Shown piece by piece: positions 1-9,533 of a DNA stretch of 64,000 bases (positions are counted from its first letter, which is position 1; the number at the start of each line of letters is the position of its first letter). A program made the position numbers and the translations under genes. The DNA is from Burkholderiaceae bacterium DAT-1. GTDB taxonomy: Bacteria > Pseudomonadota > Gammaproteobacteria > Burkholderiales > Chitinimonadaceae. The notes under the pieces were generated by a model. It saw nothing but the letters and a program-made list of their open reading frames with translations, had not been told where the DNA came from and did not search any database. The stretch is from positions 372,001-436,000 of the forward strand of contig JAHRBI010000004.1 in the NCBI GenBank assembly GCA_019084025.1, in the 5' to 3' direction.

Positions 1-305
1 GAAGTGAGTTCAGCGCCTGCCGCCAGCTCATAATGCAGCACCGTCGGAAATGGATCATAGAAATGGTGCAGCAGTGCCTTCCATTGCTGATATCCAGCCG
101 ACTGCCTGAATCCCTTCTCGTGATGATCTACTGTCTCCCAGCGAACCAGTAACATGTAATGATCTGCTGTTTCCAGGCAGCGCTGAAGTTCATGGCCGAG
201 ATAGCCCGGCATGGAAGCGATGATGGATTGTGCTTCGTGAAAAGCAGCTTCGAAGGCAGCCGACTGGCCGGGTTTGACCTGCAGTTGGGCGAATTCGAGG
301 ATCAT
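1..305 (-). CDS. Antibiotic biosynthesis monooxygenase (ABM)-like protein, 3' end cut by window edge
   Basis: Reads leftwards from ATG at 305 with no stop before the window edge. About 101 residues are visible, close to the usual full length of these small ferredoxin-fold proteins. Recognisable features are the first beta strand (MILEFAQLQVKPG), the 'MPGYLGHEL' turn and the 'HYMLLVRWE' strand followed by a conserved His-rich helix, typical of ABM/YgiN-like proteins. Family members are cofactorless monooxygenases or of unknown function. The start lies 4 bases past the stop of the upstream serine hydrolase on the same strand, so the two are probably co-transcribed. The substrate cannot be inferred. 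Confidence 0.75.
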   Translation of the reverse strand, partial: MILEFAQLQVKPGQSAAFEAAFHEAQSIIASMPGYLGHELQRCLETADHYMLLVRWETVDHHEKGFRQSAGYQQWKALLHHFYDPFPTVLHYELAAGAELT

Positions 306-309
306 GTCT

Positions 310-1428
310 TTATTCTTTTGCTTCCTTGGCTAGGACTTCGATAAGCTGCTGAAAGAGTACATTCGAGGCCCGATAATTTTCCGCGCCCGGTTTGTTATAG
401 CGTCCGGCATAGAGCACGATGACTGCATCGAGTGCCGGCACGATGATGAGCCGTTGCCCGCCATTACCCATGCCGCCAATCCAGTGCACCGCGCGCTGAT
501 CGACTGACACATCGGCCATCCGCCATGTATAGCCATACTGCCACTTACCCTCGGCTTGGAGGGCTGGACGCAGGCTGTCTTCGAGGTAGGACGCAGGCAC
601 AATTGTGCGGCCATCGTATGCGCCATGTGCGAGGATGAGGGCGCCAATTTTGGCCAGATCACGTGCGGTCAGGCGTAAACCGGCATGAAAGAGAAGCTGC
701 TGTTTGCGCCCGCGCGTCCATTCGACATGCTCGATGCCGAGTGGCTGGAACAGCTTGGCTTGCGCGTATTGCATGAACGGAACACCTGTTGCGCGTTCCA
801 GAATCGCACCCAGCAGCGCGGTATTACCGCTGTTGTAGTCGTAACGGCTACCCGGCTCGAATGCCATGGGGCGACTCAGGACATACGACACCATGTCGGA
901 GGAGAACTCCATCCGGATCTGGTCCTGAGACAGCACAAATCCCGCATCCTCATTCCATTGCAGCCCGGACGACATGGTCAGAAGATGGCGGAGGGTAATC
1001 GCGCCCAGCTTCGGATTCGCCTGAATGGCTGGATGATCGCCAAGCCAGGTCGAAATGGGCTGATCGACCGATTGTATCTTGCCCTGCGCAATGGCGATGC
1101 CGGTAAGCAAACCGACTACGCTTTTGCTGATTGAGCGAACGTCGTGCAAGGTCTGTTCATCGAAGGTGGCGGCGTGGCCGAACCAGTCACCCGGAATGCG
1201 ATCGTCTCCATCCCAGTATTGCTCGACCACAATCTGCCCATGCTGCACGACTAGCGCCGCATGGAAGTTTGCATGCTCGTCATTGGCAGCTTGTAGGAGT
1301 GCGCACAGGGAGTGCGTATAGGCGCTGGGTGAACTGGACGGCTCAGAATGGCAGTCGGTTGCTGCGATGGCCGGAGACACCATGCAAGCCAGCATGAACA
1401 GGACAATACATCTCTTGAGCAATGGCAT
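310..1428 (-). CDS. Secreted serine hydrolase, beta-lactamase/class C PBP family
   Basis: 372 residues with a clear N-terminal signal peptide (hydrophobic core about residues 7-20, cleavage likely after AIAA), so the product acts in the periplasm or outside. The serine-lysine pair of the family is seen as S99-I-S-K102, the second motif as Y198-N-S, and the third element as an HWIGG stretch around residue 315. These match the beta-lactamase-related hydrolases annotated as class C-like esterases, D-amino-acid peptidases or EstB-type enzymes; actual substrates vary widely and cannot be told from sequence. Followed on the same strand, after 4 bases, by the ABM-like gene. Not necessarily a resistance enzyme. 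Confidence 0.88.
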   Translation of the reverse strand: MPLLKRCIVLFMLACMVSPAIAATDCHSEPSSSPSAYTHSLCALLQAANDEHANFHAALVVQHGQIVVEQYWDGDDRIPGDWFGHAATFDEQTLHDVRSISKSVVGLLTGIAIAQGKIQSVDQPISTWLGDHPAIQANPKLGAITLRHLLTMSSGLQWNEDAGFVLSQDQIRMEFSSDMVSYVLSRPMAFEPGSRYDYNSGNTALLGAILERATGVPFMQYAQAKLFQPLGIEHVEWTRGRKQQLLFHAGLRLTARDLAKIGALILAHGAYDGRTIVPASYLEDSLRPALQAEGKWQYGYTWRMADVSVDQRAVHWIGGMGNGGQRLIIVPALDAVIVLYAGRYNKPGAENYRASNVLFQQLIEVLAKEAKE

Positions 1429-1560
1429 CCGATGCTTTCATTGGGGTTTGTGGTGAATCATCGGTCCGAGATATTACAAGGCATGAATGTCGAGTTGAAT
1501 CAGAACCTTTAGAAATCGGCAATTTAGGCACGACTTCGGTTTTGTGATCATGGACATTGA

Positions 1561-2460
1561 TCAAGCGGTCAGGCCGGGCCGCAGCAGGTCGGTGATCCAG
1601 TCCATAAATACGCGCAGGCGTCTGGGTTGCTGGCGATTCAGATAAATCAGGGACACTGGCATAGGCGGGGCAGTGTAAGCAGGCAGGATGGCCTGCAGGC
1701 GGCCTGCATCAAGATAGGGTTGTGCGCTTATCAGGGGAATCTGGGCGATGCCGAGACCTGCCAGACACGCGCGTAAATAGGCGTCGGTTTGATTGACCGT
1801 GATTCGGGCAGGCATGCGGATGTGTTTGATGCTTGTGCCTTGCACATAGGTAAAACAGTCATCGAGTCTACCCGGTGTGGCCTGGTAATGCACCAGATGA
1901 AAACGGGCCAATTGTTCGGGTTCACTGGGGTGCCCATATTGCTGTAGGTAGGCGGGGCTTGCGCAATTCACCAGATGCAAATGACCAAGTTGTCGAGCAA
2001 TCAGCTGCGGATCATCAATTGTTCCGACGCGAATCACGCAGTCATAGCCATCGCGCAAGAGGTCGATCCGGCGATCTGTGCTGCCAAGCTCGATGCGCAG
2101 ATCCGGGTGTCGCTGCATGAAAGCAGGCAGGGCAGGGATAACGGTTTCGCGGGCGATGGCGATGGGCATATCCACCCTGATGCGTCCGGCGATCGGCGTG
2201 TCTGTACGGTTGAAAAGACTTTGCAGCTCATCGAGGTCGCCCAGCAGGGTTTTGCAGCGAGCGAGGCAGGCATGTCCATCGTCGGTTAGCGTGACGCGTC
2301 GGGTCGTGCGATGCAAGAGGCGCGTGCCGAGTTGGTGCTCCAGTTGCTTGATCGCAGTGGAAACAGTGGCACGAGGGAGATTCAGCTGTTCCGCAGCTAG
2401 GGAGAAGCTGTTGAGTTCGGCGACTCGGACAAACACGTGCAGGGCATCAGTCAGGTGCAT
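1561..2460 (-). CDS. LysR family transcriptional regulator
   Basis: 299 residues in the usual LysR layout: an N-terminal winged helix-turn-helix (residues about 1-60, with 'FSLAAEQLNLPRATVS' as the recognition region) and a C-terminal periplasmic-binding-protein-like effector domain ('IRVDMPIAIARE' onwards). It is divergent from a short-chain dehydrogenase with about 140 bp between the two starts, the classical arrangement in which the LysR protein controls its neighbour and itself. The motif order resembles the CrgA/DsdC-like subgroup common in beta- and gammaproteobacteria. The inducer is unknown. Confidence 0.92.
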   Translation of the reverse strand: MHLTDALHVFVRVAELNSFSLAAEQLNLPRATVSTAIKQLEHQLGTRLLHRTTRRVTLTDDGHACLARCKTLLGDLDELQSLFNRTDTPIAGRIRVDMPIAIARETVIPALPAFMQRHPDLRIELGSTDRRIDLLRDGYDCVIRVGTIDDPQLIARQLGHLHLVNCASPAYLQQYGHPSEPEQLARFHLVHYQATPGRLDDCFTYVQGTSIKHIRMPARITVNQTDAYLRACLAGLGIAQIPLISAQPYLDAGRLQAILPAYTAPPMPVSLIYLNRQQPRRLRVFMDWITDLLRPGLTA

Positions 2461-2599
2461 GGGTGAGATCGGCTTTGAATGGAGATGATTGTTCGTTAAT
2501 TTGGAATAATCATGTCATAAATTGCGGATTTATTTGGGAAAGGTTGGGCAATACACTGCACGTGCTTTCCAAATATCAATCAGCTTCAGGAGTCATATC

Positions 2600-3367
2600 A
2601 TGTTTACTACAGCATCCCCGGTCGCCCTCATTACGGGGGGAAGTCGCGGTCTTGGCAGGGAAGCTGCCTTGCATCTGGCTCGTCAGGGAACCGGTATCAT
2701 CTTGACGTGGCAATCGCGGGAAGATGAAGCCGACCGCGTAGTCGAGCAGATACAAGCCTTAGGCGGGCGTGCTGCCGCATTGCAACTCGATGTCAGCCAT
2801 GCAGCCGGATTTGCTGATTTTGCGGATCGGGTGCAGACTACATTGCGCACCGAGTTTGACCGCGAATGGTTTGACTATCTGTTCAACAATGCCGGAATCG
2901 GCATCCATGTTCCATTTGTCGACACCACCGAGGCGCAACTGGACCAGCTGTTCAATATCCACGTGAAGGGGCCGTTTCTACTGACGCAATCGCTGTTACC
3001 CCTGATGCGCGATGGCGGACGTATCCTTAATGTGTCGAGCGGGCTGACCCGCTTTGCCTTGCCCGGCTATGCAGCCTATGCAGCGATGAAGGGCGCGATG
3101 GAGGTCTTGACCCGCTATCAGGCCAAGGAACTGGGGGCGCGTGGCATCAGGGTCAACACCCTTGCGCCGGGTGCCATTGAAACAGACTTTGGCGGCGGCG
3201 CAGTGCGGGATAATGCAGATATCAATCGATATGTTGCCAGCCAGACCGCCTTGGGCAGGGTAGGGATGCCCGATGATATCGGCGGTGTGGTGGCAGCACT
3301 GCTCGGTGAGGGCACGGGCTGGATCAACGCGCAACGCATTGAGGCATCCGGCGGGATGTTTGTCTGA
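2600..3367 (+). CDS. SDR family NAD(P)-dependent oxidoreductase
   Basis: 255 residues. A Rossmann-fold cofactor site is present (TGGSRGLG near residues 12-19), as are NNAG, a catalytic serine in 'NVSSG', and the YxxxK pair in 'YAAYAAMKGA'. The C-terminus has the usual 'ASGGMFV' ending. The frame is open for another 26 codons upstream, but ATG 2600 is preceded by AGGAG at proper spacing and starts right before the first beta strand, so I use it. It is divergent from the LysR gene and probably its target. It reduces a carbonyl or oxidises an alcohol of unknown identity. Confidence 0.9.
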   Translation: MFTTASPVALITGGSRGLGREAALHLARQGTGIILTWQSREDEADRVVEQIQALGGRAAALQLDVSHAAGFADFADRVQTTLRTEFDREWFDYLFNNAGIGIHVPFVDTTEAQLDQLFNIHVKGPFLLTQSLLPLMRDGGRILNVSSGLTRFALPGYAAYAAMKGAMEVLTRYQAKELGARGIRVNTLAPGAIETDFGGGAVRDNADINRYVASQTALGRVGMPDDIGGVVAALLGEGTGWINAQRIEASGGMFV

Positions 3368-3390
3368 TTAGGGGGATGAGCCTGCGGGTA

Positions 3391-3777
3391 TCACTGCCCT
3401 GCAGGCGGCTCCCACAACTCGATCTTGTTGCCTTCAGGATCGATGACCCAGCCAAACTTGCCGTATTCGGATTCATCAATCTTATCCTCGACCTGCACGC
3501 CTTCGCTGCGTAAAACTTCGAGCAAGGCATGCAGATTATCGACGCGATAGTTGATCATGAAGGGGGCTGTGCTGGGGGCGAAATAGCCTGTGTCCGCTGC
3601 AAACGGGCTCCAGACGGTGGTACCCACGCCGTCCGGATTGCTGTCACCCCTCCACTGAAAAGCTGCACCTCCCCATGCTTGAACATCAATCCCAAGGTGT
3701 GTTCTGTACCACTCTCCCAGTGATTTCGGGTCTTGCGCTTTGAAGAAGATTCCGCCGATGCCGGTGACGCGTTTCAT
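3391..3777 (-). CDS. VOC (glyoxalase/bleomycin resistance) family protein
   Basis: 128 residues from ATG 3777, chosen over an in-frame ATG 30 bases upstream because AAGGAC lies 7 bases before it. Two beta-alpha-beta-beta-beta halves can be followed: 'GIGGIFFKAQDP' and 'WYRTHLGID' in the first, 'VDNLHALLEVLRSEGV' and 'WVIDPEGNKIELWEPP' in the second, the latter carrying the metal-binding Glu of the vicinal oxygen chelate fold. Members include lyases, dioxygenases and resistance proteins, so the reaction is open. It lies downstream of recD on the same strand with about 85 bp between, perhaps its own unit. Confidence 0.85.
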   Translation of the reverse strand: MKRVTGIGGIFFKAQDPKSLGEWYRTHLGIDVQAWGGAAFQWRGDSNPDGVGTTVWSPFAADTGYFAPSTAPFMINYRVDNLHALLEVLRSEGVQVEDKIDESEYGKFGWVIDPEGNKIELWEPPAGQ

Positions 3778-3862
3778 GGGTAGAGTCCTTTTGCGTGGGT
3801 GAGTCAATGTGTGTGGTTTGTACCGATTATTGTTGCGTACTTAATGTTCAGGTGAGGCAGTG

Positions 3863-5863
3863 TCAGTCAGTCTGGACCGCCATCATCCGCCCCACCGCCT
3901 CCCTCAATCCCCCTGTCCGCTCGGTCCGCCGGGCCGCTGCCTTGATCATCATGCCTTCGCTGGCTTCGATGAGCGTAAAGCACTGGCTGGCGCGGGTGAT
4001 GCCGGTGTAGACCAGTTCGCGGGTGAGGATGGGGTTGTCGTGTTCGGGGAGCACGAGCGCTGTGTGAGCGAATTCGGAGCCCTGTGATTTGTGTACCGTC
4101 ATGGCGTAGACCGTGTCGACCTCGTTCAGGCGGCTCGGCAGGCGCCAGCTGACGCTGCCATCCGGGTTCAGGAAGGCCACCCGCAGGCGGCATTCGCCAG
4201 ATTCTGTGCGCGCCAGCGTGATGCCGATGTCGCCATTCATCACGCCCAGGCCGTAATCGTTGCGTGTGACCATGACCGGACGGCCGATGTACCACTGCTT
4301 TTTATCGGGATGGATGAGGTTGGCGGACTCGAGCACCTTTTCCACACGGGCGTTGAGCCCCTGTACGCCCCAGTCGCCCTCGCGCACGGCGCAGAGCAGG
4401 CGGAAGCGGCTGAAAGCATGGTGAATCGCTTTGGCCCACGCATCATCATCACCTTGCGGGCCTTGCTGAATCAGATCGAGATAAGCCCGGTATCCGCTGC
4501 AGGCTGTGTCGGGAGGAAATTGTTTGGCGTTTCCGTCGAGAATGAGCGTTTTGAGTGCGTACGGTGTAGTGGCTAGCTGTCCGATATCGGCAAAGCCCTC
4601 GCGCCATACACTAGGAATGGCTGCCGATTTACCGCTGTTGACGGCGCGGGCAAGCTGGCCGATGCCGCTCGACGCATTGAATCGATGGCTCTTGCGCAGG
4701 ACGACGACCTGATCGGCCAGCGGGCCGGGTGTGCCTTGCGTGTCCACTGCATAGCCTGTGACATCCGCGAGCCAGCTGGCGTGCGCGGGCGTACAGGCGG
4801 ACATATTGGCGGGGGCATCTGCTTCAATGGCATCAGCGCACAGGCTGCCGAGCACGGCACCCGCCTCGACTGAAGCCAGCTGATCCTTGTCGCCCAGCAG
4901 AATCAGGCGGGCATGGGCGGGCAGGGCATCGAGTAGCGCCGCCATCATGTCCAGATCAATCATCGAGGCCTCATCGACGACCAGCACATCCAGCGGCAAC
5001 GGGAAATCCCGGTTGTGGCGGAAGGCACGGGTGTCAGGTCGGGCGCCCAGCAAGCGATGCAGGGTGCTGACGTCGGTAGGGATGTGCGCTTGCACATCCT
5101 GATCCAGCTCGCCAATCGCACGGCCAATTGACTCGGTGAGGCGTGCAGCGGCTTTACCCGTGGGGGCGGCTAGCCGGATGACAAGCGGGCGGGGTTCTGC
5201 TGTGTTGAGTGCGAGCGATTGCAACAGCCCCAGAAGTCGCACCACCGCGGTGGTTTTGCCGGTGCCGGGGCCGCCGCTGATGATGGTAAAGCGCTGGCGT
5301 ACGGCGGTAGCGGCAGCAAGCGTCTGCCAGTGAATCTCTGCGCGGCTGGCCTCTTCGGCGCTGCGCAGTTTGGCAAATAGCGTATCCAGTAAGGCGAGCA
5401 GATTGTCCGGCAGGGGATCGGGAGCGGTGGTGATGCGGGTGGCAATCGCCGCTGCAATGGCCTGCTCGCATTGCCAGTATCGACGCAGATAGAGGCGGTT
5501 GCCATCCAGCACCAGTGGCGAGGTGGCATCGGTATCGGCGTGGCTGGCGCAGGTTGAGGCAAGCAAGGCCGCCTGCATCTGCGCAAGCGATATCTGACCG
5601 AGGATGGCTGTCAGCGAGGGCAGGTTCAGGGCAGGATCGGCGCGTCGCGTGTCGAGATGACGGTCTGGTCGGCTGACCAGGTCGTGTAAGTCCAGCGCCG
5701 GATGGCCGCGCGATAGCGCTTGGCTAACCAGTGCCGCCAGCAAATAGACATGCGGGTGCGCATCTGCTGCTTCCTGATGCAGAAAGCGGGCAAACGCAGC
5801 ATCGAGATGGTTCAGGACGCCAGCATCGGCCCACAGATCAAGGGTGGTGAGGATGTCAGACAT
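3863..5863 (-). CDS. recD: Exodeoxyribonuclease V subunit alpha, RecD helicase
   Basis: 666 residues. RecD is the 5'-3' helicase of the RecBCD double-strand-break repair complex. Visible motifs are Walker A (GGPGTGKT, residues about 197-204), the DEAS box in 'LVVDEASMIDLDMM', and near the C-terminus 'YAMTVHKSQGSEF' and 'ELVYTGITRAS', which are superfamily 1B helicase motifs V and VI. The N-terminal RecB-interacting region precedes Walker A. I use ATG 5863, which overlaps the recB stop (ATGTCTGA), rather than an upstream in-frame ATG inside recB. It is slightly longer than E. coli RecD (608 residues). Confidence 0.96.
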   Translation of the reverse strand: MSDILTTLDLWADAGVLNHLDAAFARFLHQEAADAHPHVYLLAALVSQALSRGHPALDLHDLVSRPDRHLDTRRADPALNLPSLTAILGQISLAQMQAALLASTCASHADTDATSPLVLDGNRLYLRRYWQCEQAIAAAIATRITTAPDPLPDNLLALLDTLFAKLRSAEEASRAEIHWQTLAAATAVRQRFTIISGGPGTGKTTAVVRLLGLLQSLALNTAEPRPLVIRLAAPTGKAAARLTESIGRAIGELDQDVQAHIPTDVSTLHRLLGARPDTRAFRHNRDFPLPLDVLVVDEASMIDLDMMAALLDALPAHARLILLGDKDQLASVEAGAVLGSLCADAIEADAPANMSACTPAHASWLADVTGYAVDTQGTPGPLADQVVVLRKSHRFNASSGIGQLARAVNSGKSAAIPSVWREGFADIGQLATTPYALKTLILDGNAKQFPPDTACSGYRAYLDLIQQGPQGDDDAWAKAIHHAFSRFRLLCAVREGDWGVQGLNARVEKVLESANLIHPDKKQWYIGRPVMVTRNDYGLGVMNGDIGITLARTESGECRLRVAFLNPDGSVSWRLPSRLNEVDTVYAMTVHKSQGSEFAHTALVLPEHDNPILTRELVYTGITRASQCFTLIEASEGMMIKAAARRTERTGGLREAVGRMMAVQTD

Positions 5864-8800
5864 GGGCGGCCTCGGCTGCAGGGGTAAACAGGGCATCCAG
5901 CGATTCGATCAGGCTGAGCGGCGGGCGCAGCGACACTTGTCCACCACCGCGATCATCCATGCCGCGCAGGAAGAGGTAGACGAAGCCACCCATATGGGTC
6001 TCGTAACAGTAAGCATCGCCCAGCCGGACTTTCAGATGCCGGTGCAGCGCTAGGCAGTACAGCGCTGCCTGCAGATCGTAACGGTGCGACAGCATGGCGG
6101 CGCGCATGGCTTCCGGCGTGTAGGCTTGGGCATCGGGGCCCAGATGATTGGATTTGTAATCGAGCACGTAATGACGGCCCTGATGCACAAAACTCAAATC
6201 GATAAAGCCCTTCAGCATGCCGTGGGTGTGCTGGCTATCGAGCGCCGGACGGGGCTCGCCCGGCCAGATGGCGGCGCTGACCAGTGCATCAAGCTGCGCA
6301 TACGACAAGTTGCCCACGGGCAGCCAGAATTCCATTTCGGCACGGGCAGTCTGGCGGCTCAGGGCAGACATGGGCAGCACACTACCATCCGGCAGCGACA
6401 TAGGCAGGCCGATGACATGCAGCAGCCAGTCATGCAGACGGGGTGCCCAGTCTTGCCAGTCGCGGACCTTGCATCGGGATTCGATATAGGTCAGCAGCAG
6501 TGAAGATTGTTGCGGGATGCGGTCGAACCCTTGCAGCGACATCCACTCGAACAGATCATGCAGAAACACACCCGCATGATTGCCGCGCGGGAAATCGTGC
6601 AGATGCGGCGGGGCGAACAGATCGGGCGTTTCTTTGATGCTTTCCAGCTCGCTGGTGAAAGCGGGGGACGGATCGTCCATGCGCTCGGGCAATATTGAGT
6701 TGACTGGCTCGTGCGGCGAAACGTGATGCACATTGGCAATCAGCGAAGAATAGCTGCTCAGCCACCACTGGCGGTCGATGCGGCCCTTGAACTCGCGAGC
6801 ATCGGCGAGCGTTTTGGCTGCATTGGGCGCAGCGTATGCACTCACCGGTATCAGATCAGGAATCTGATTGAACGCGAAATGCGATGGGTGCGCACTCGCC
6901 AGTGCTTGCAGGCGGTTTGCAATCTGCGCAGGCGCAAGCGGCTGGCCTTGTCCCAGCAGATGCGCGAGTCCACCTGTCTCCTTGAGCGGCGCAATGCCGA
7001 TCCATAGTGCGTGGCGGGCGCGGGTAAGGCCCACATAGATGAGGCGGATATCTTCATCGAGCTGGGCGGCTTCGGCGTATTGCTTTGCCCGTTCATCCTT
7101 GCCGGTGAGATCGATCCGCAGCGATTCGCCATCTCGCCAGCGCAGCGCCTGACCGGCGCGTAATGACTTACCCTGCCAGGCAAAAGGCATGAAAACTAGC
7201 GGATATTCCAGACCCTTTGACTTGTGCAGTGTCACCACGCGCACCAGCTCGGCTTCGCTTTCCAGGCGCAGGGTGGATTCGGCGGCGGCCTGTTCGTCGC
7301 TGACCAGTGCAGCCAGATGACGGATCAGGCCCTGTTCGCCATCGGTATCGGCTTCCACGGCCTGCAGGCGCTCGGCCAGATGCAGCAGATTGGTGAGACT
7401 GCGTTCACCGCCACGCTCGGCTGCGGCTAGCAATTTGCCCGGTAGGGCTTCCTCGCGCAGCAGGGCGAGGATGGTGGCCAGTACGCCTTGTTGTTGCCAG
7501 ATCTCCCGGTAGCGAATAAATCGCTGCACCTGCTCTTCCCACGCCAGCTCGTTGTGAACCAGATCATCGAGTCGTGCCAGTGGCCAGTCCAGCGTGTAGG
7601 TGGCGAGTGCGGCACGCACGCGTCCGGCATGGGAGGGTTCCGCCATCGCGCGCAGCCACACCAGCAGATCAACGGCTTCCTGACTGTGATACACCGAATC
7701 GCGGTTGGACAGATACACGCTGCGCACCCCGCGCACTTGCAGGGCATCACGGATGGCTTTGGCTTCACTGCGGTCGCGAACCAGCACTGCGATATCGCGA
7801 GGACGAACCGCGCTCATTTCCTTTTCGCTGGTGAAACAGGCATGGCCTTTGCCCGCATCGATCAGCAAGGTGGCAATCTTTTCCGCAGCGGCGGCAGCCT
7901 GCACACGCAGATAGGTCTGCTTGTTCACGGGCTCGTCCACTGGCTGCCAGATAAATTCGATGGCAGGCTGCGGCTGATTATTCAGGGTCAGGGCTTCGCT
8001 GCGTCCTTTTGCCTTGACCGCTTCAAATGGAATATCGCCATGGCGGAAGGCGCCGAGCGGGCCGACGCTGGCTTGGGTGAAAACCGTATTGATGGCTTCG
8101 ACCACGGCATGGGTCGAGCGGAAATTGGTATCCAGCGTATACCGCTGTCTGTCGTCCAGAGAACGGCGGGCGGTGAGGTAGGTGTGGATATCGCCGCCCC
8201 GGAACCCGTAAATGGCCTGCTTGGGGTCGCCAATCATAAAGAGGCCGTGATCGCGGCTATCGCTGAGTGGGTAGATGGTGTCGAAGATGCTGAACTGCTG
8301 CAGATCGGTATCCTGAAATTCGTCGATCATCGCCACCGGATACTGGGTACGCAGCACGTCGGCAAGCGTATCGCCGTCCTCGCGATTCAGCGCCTCGGCC
8401 AGCTGGCGGATCATGTCGTCAAAGCCGATCTCGGCGCGGCGGGCCTTTTCTGTGCGCAGGCGGCGCTCCACCCAGCGGGCGGCATGATTGAGGACAGTCA
8501 GACCGGGGTCGGGCAGGTCCGACAGTGCAGCCAGTGTTTGTTCATGTAGCACGATTTCCGTGCACTCAGGCAAAGGGGCGCCGCTGGTGTTGATGTCGTC
8601 GAGCCCTTTTCGGGTCAGGCGGGATTGTGCAGTGCTGGACTTTGGGCGTTCATCGTTGCCCGTCGCCCAGATGCGCAAGTGCTCGACCCAGTTTTGCCGG
8701 CTGGCGCTGGTCAGGCTGCGGCCGTTGACCAGCTTCCGCTCGCACAGACTGTCCAGATAGGCCTTGAGTGCCGTCAGGCGCTCTTCAGTCCACTGCGCTT

Positions 8801-9533
8801 TGAGGCTGGTGAGTGTCTCGTCGCGTTGAGATTTCGCTGCGCCGAGCACGGTGTGCAACGGTGCCTGTCCGTCGCAATCCGGCAGACCATCGAGGTAGTT
8901 GATCAGCGGCAAAATCTGCTTGCCCAGCGCATCAGGTGTCTGCGCGACATCCTCCACATAGGCCAGCAGGCCCGCATCCAGCGGATACACCATCGCTCGC
9001 CAGTAATCGCGCAGTACTTCGTCGCGTAGCGGCGCTTCTTCAGTATTCACGGCAAGCGAGAACAGATTGCGACTATCGAAGGCGTGGCTGCGCAGCATCT
9101 TCTGGCAATAGCCGTGAATCGTGTAGATCGCGGCTTCATCCATGGATTGCGCGGCGATGTCCAGTTTGCGCGCGAGTCCGGCCCAGCTTTCTGCTGCATA
9201 GGTACCGCGTAGCGCATAGAGCGCGGCGTCCGGCTTGTCACTTTCGGGGATATCGGAGAACCCACGCGAATCGCGGAACACCGCAACAGCCTGAATCAGG
9301 CGTGCACGGATACGCTCGCGCAGCTCTTCGGTGGCCGCATCGGTAAAGGTCACCACCAGAATCTCTTGCGGCATCAGCGCACGCACAAAGGCTGCAGCAT
9401 CCCCTTCATGCGTGGCACCGAGCACGAGTCGCAGATACAGCCCGGCGATGGTGTAGGTCTTACCCGTACCGGCACTGGCTTCAATCAGGGCGCGGCCATG
9501 CAGCGGGAAGAGGAGGGGGTTAAGCGTTTGCAT
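5856..9533 (-). CDS. recB: Exodeoxyribonuclease V subunit beta, RecB helicase-nuclease
   Basis: 1225 residues, the 3'-5' helicase and nuclease subunit of RecBCD. Walker A is ASAGTGKT at residues 19-26. Helicase motifs follow ('AMIDEFQDTD', 'GDPKQAIYGFRGGD', 'VVTLHKSKGLEYPLV', 'RLIYVGLTRARHAL'). The C-terminal nuclease domain retains the D-Y-K-S-N active-site signature near residue 1124. AGGAG precedes ATG 9533, which lies within the end of recC (14-base overlap), and the 3' end overlaps recD by 8 bases, so the three genes are one translationally coupled unit. Nuclease residues look intact, so a standard Chi-regulated enzyme is expected. Confidence 0.97.
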   Translation of the reverse strand: MQTLNPLLFPLHGRALIEASAGTGKTYTIAGLYLRLVLGATHEGDAAAFVRALMPQEILVVTFTDAATEELRERIRARLIQAVAVFRDSRGFSDIPESDKPDAALYALRGTYAAESWAGLARKLDIAAQSMDEAAIYTIHGYCQKMLRSHAFDSRNLFSLAVNTEEAPLRDEVLRDYWRAMVYPLDAGLLAYVEDVAQTPDALGKQILPLINYLDGLPDCDGQAPLHTVLGAAKSQRDETLTSLKAQWTEERLTALKAYLDSLCERKLVNGRSLTSASRQNWVEHLRIWATGNDERPKSSTAQSRLTRKGLDDINTSGAPLPECTEIVLHEQTLAALSDLPDPGLTVLNHAARWVERRLRTEKARRAEIGFDDMIRQLAEALNREDGDTLADVLRTQYPVAMIDEFQDTDLQQFSIFDTIYPLSDSRDHGLFMIGDPKQAIYGFRGGDIHTYLTARRSLDDRQRYTLDTNFRSTHAVVEAINTVFTQASVGPLGAFRHGDIPFEAVKAKGRSEALTLNNQPQPAIEFIWQPVDEPVNKQTYLRVQAAAAAEKIATLLIDAGKGHACFTSEKEMSAVRPRDIAVLVRDRSEAKAIRDALQVRGVRSVYLSNRDSVYHSQEAVDLLVWLRAMAEPSHAGRVRAALATYTLDWPLARLDDLVHNELAWEEQVQRFIRYREIWQQQGVLATILALLREEALPGKLLAAAERGGERSLTNLLHLAERLQAVEADTDGEQGLIRHLAALVSDEQAAAESTLRLESEAELVRVVTLHKSKGLEYPLVFMPFAWQGKSLRAGQALRWRDGESLRIDLTGKDERAKQYAEAAQLDEDIRLIYVGLTRARHALWIGIAPLKETGGLAHLLGQGQPLAPAQIANRLQALASAHPSHFAFNQIPDLIPVSAYAAPNAAKTLADAREFKGRIDRQWWLSSYSSLIANVHHVSPHEPVNSILPERMDDPSPAFTSELESIKETPDLFAPPHLHDFPRGNHAGVFLHDLFEWMSLQGFDRIPQQSSLLLTYIESRCKVRDWQDWAPRLHDWLLHVIGLPMSLPDGSVLPMSALSRQTARAEMEFWLPVGNLSYAQLDALVSAAIWPGEPRPALDSQHTHGMLKGFIDLSFVHQGRHYVLDYKSNHLGPDAQAYTPEAMRAAMLSHRYDLQAALYCLALHRHLKVRLGDAYCYETHMGGFVYLFLRGMDDRGGGQVSLRPPLSLIESLDALFTPAAEAAHV

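Noticed and set aside
310-1428. Antibiotic resistance beta-lactamase
   Set aside because: Although in the beta-lactamase-like superfamily, its motifs fit the broad serine hydrolase group better than true AmpC enzymes.
7488-8549. 353-codon plus-strand frame opposite recB
   Set aside because: Antisense shadow of recB, whose helicase motifs lie on the other strand.
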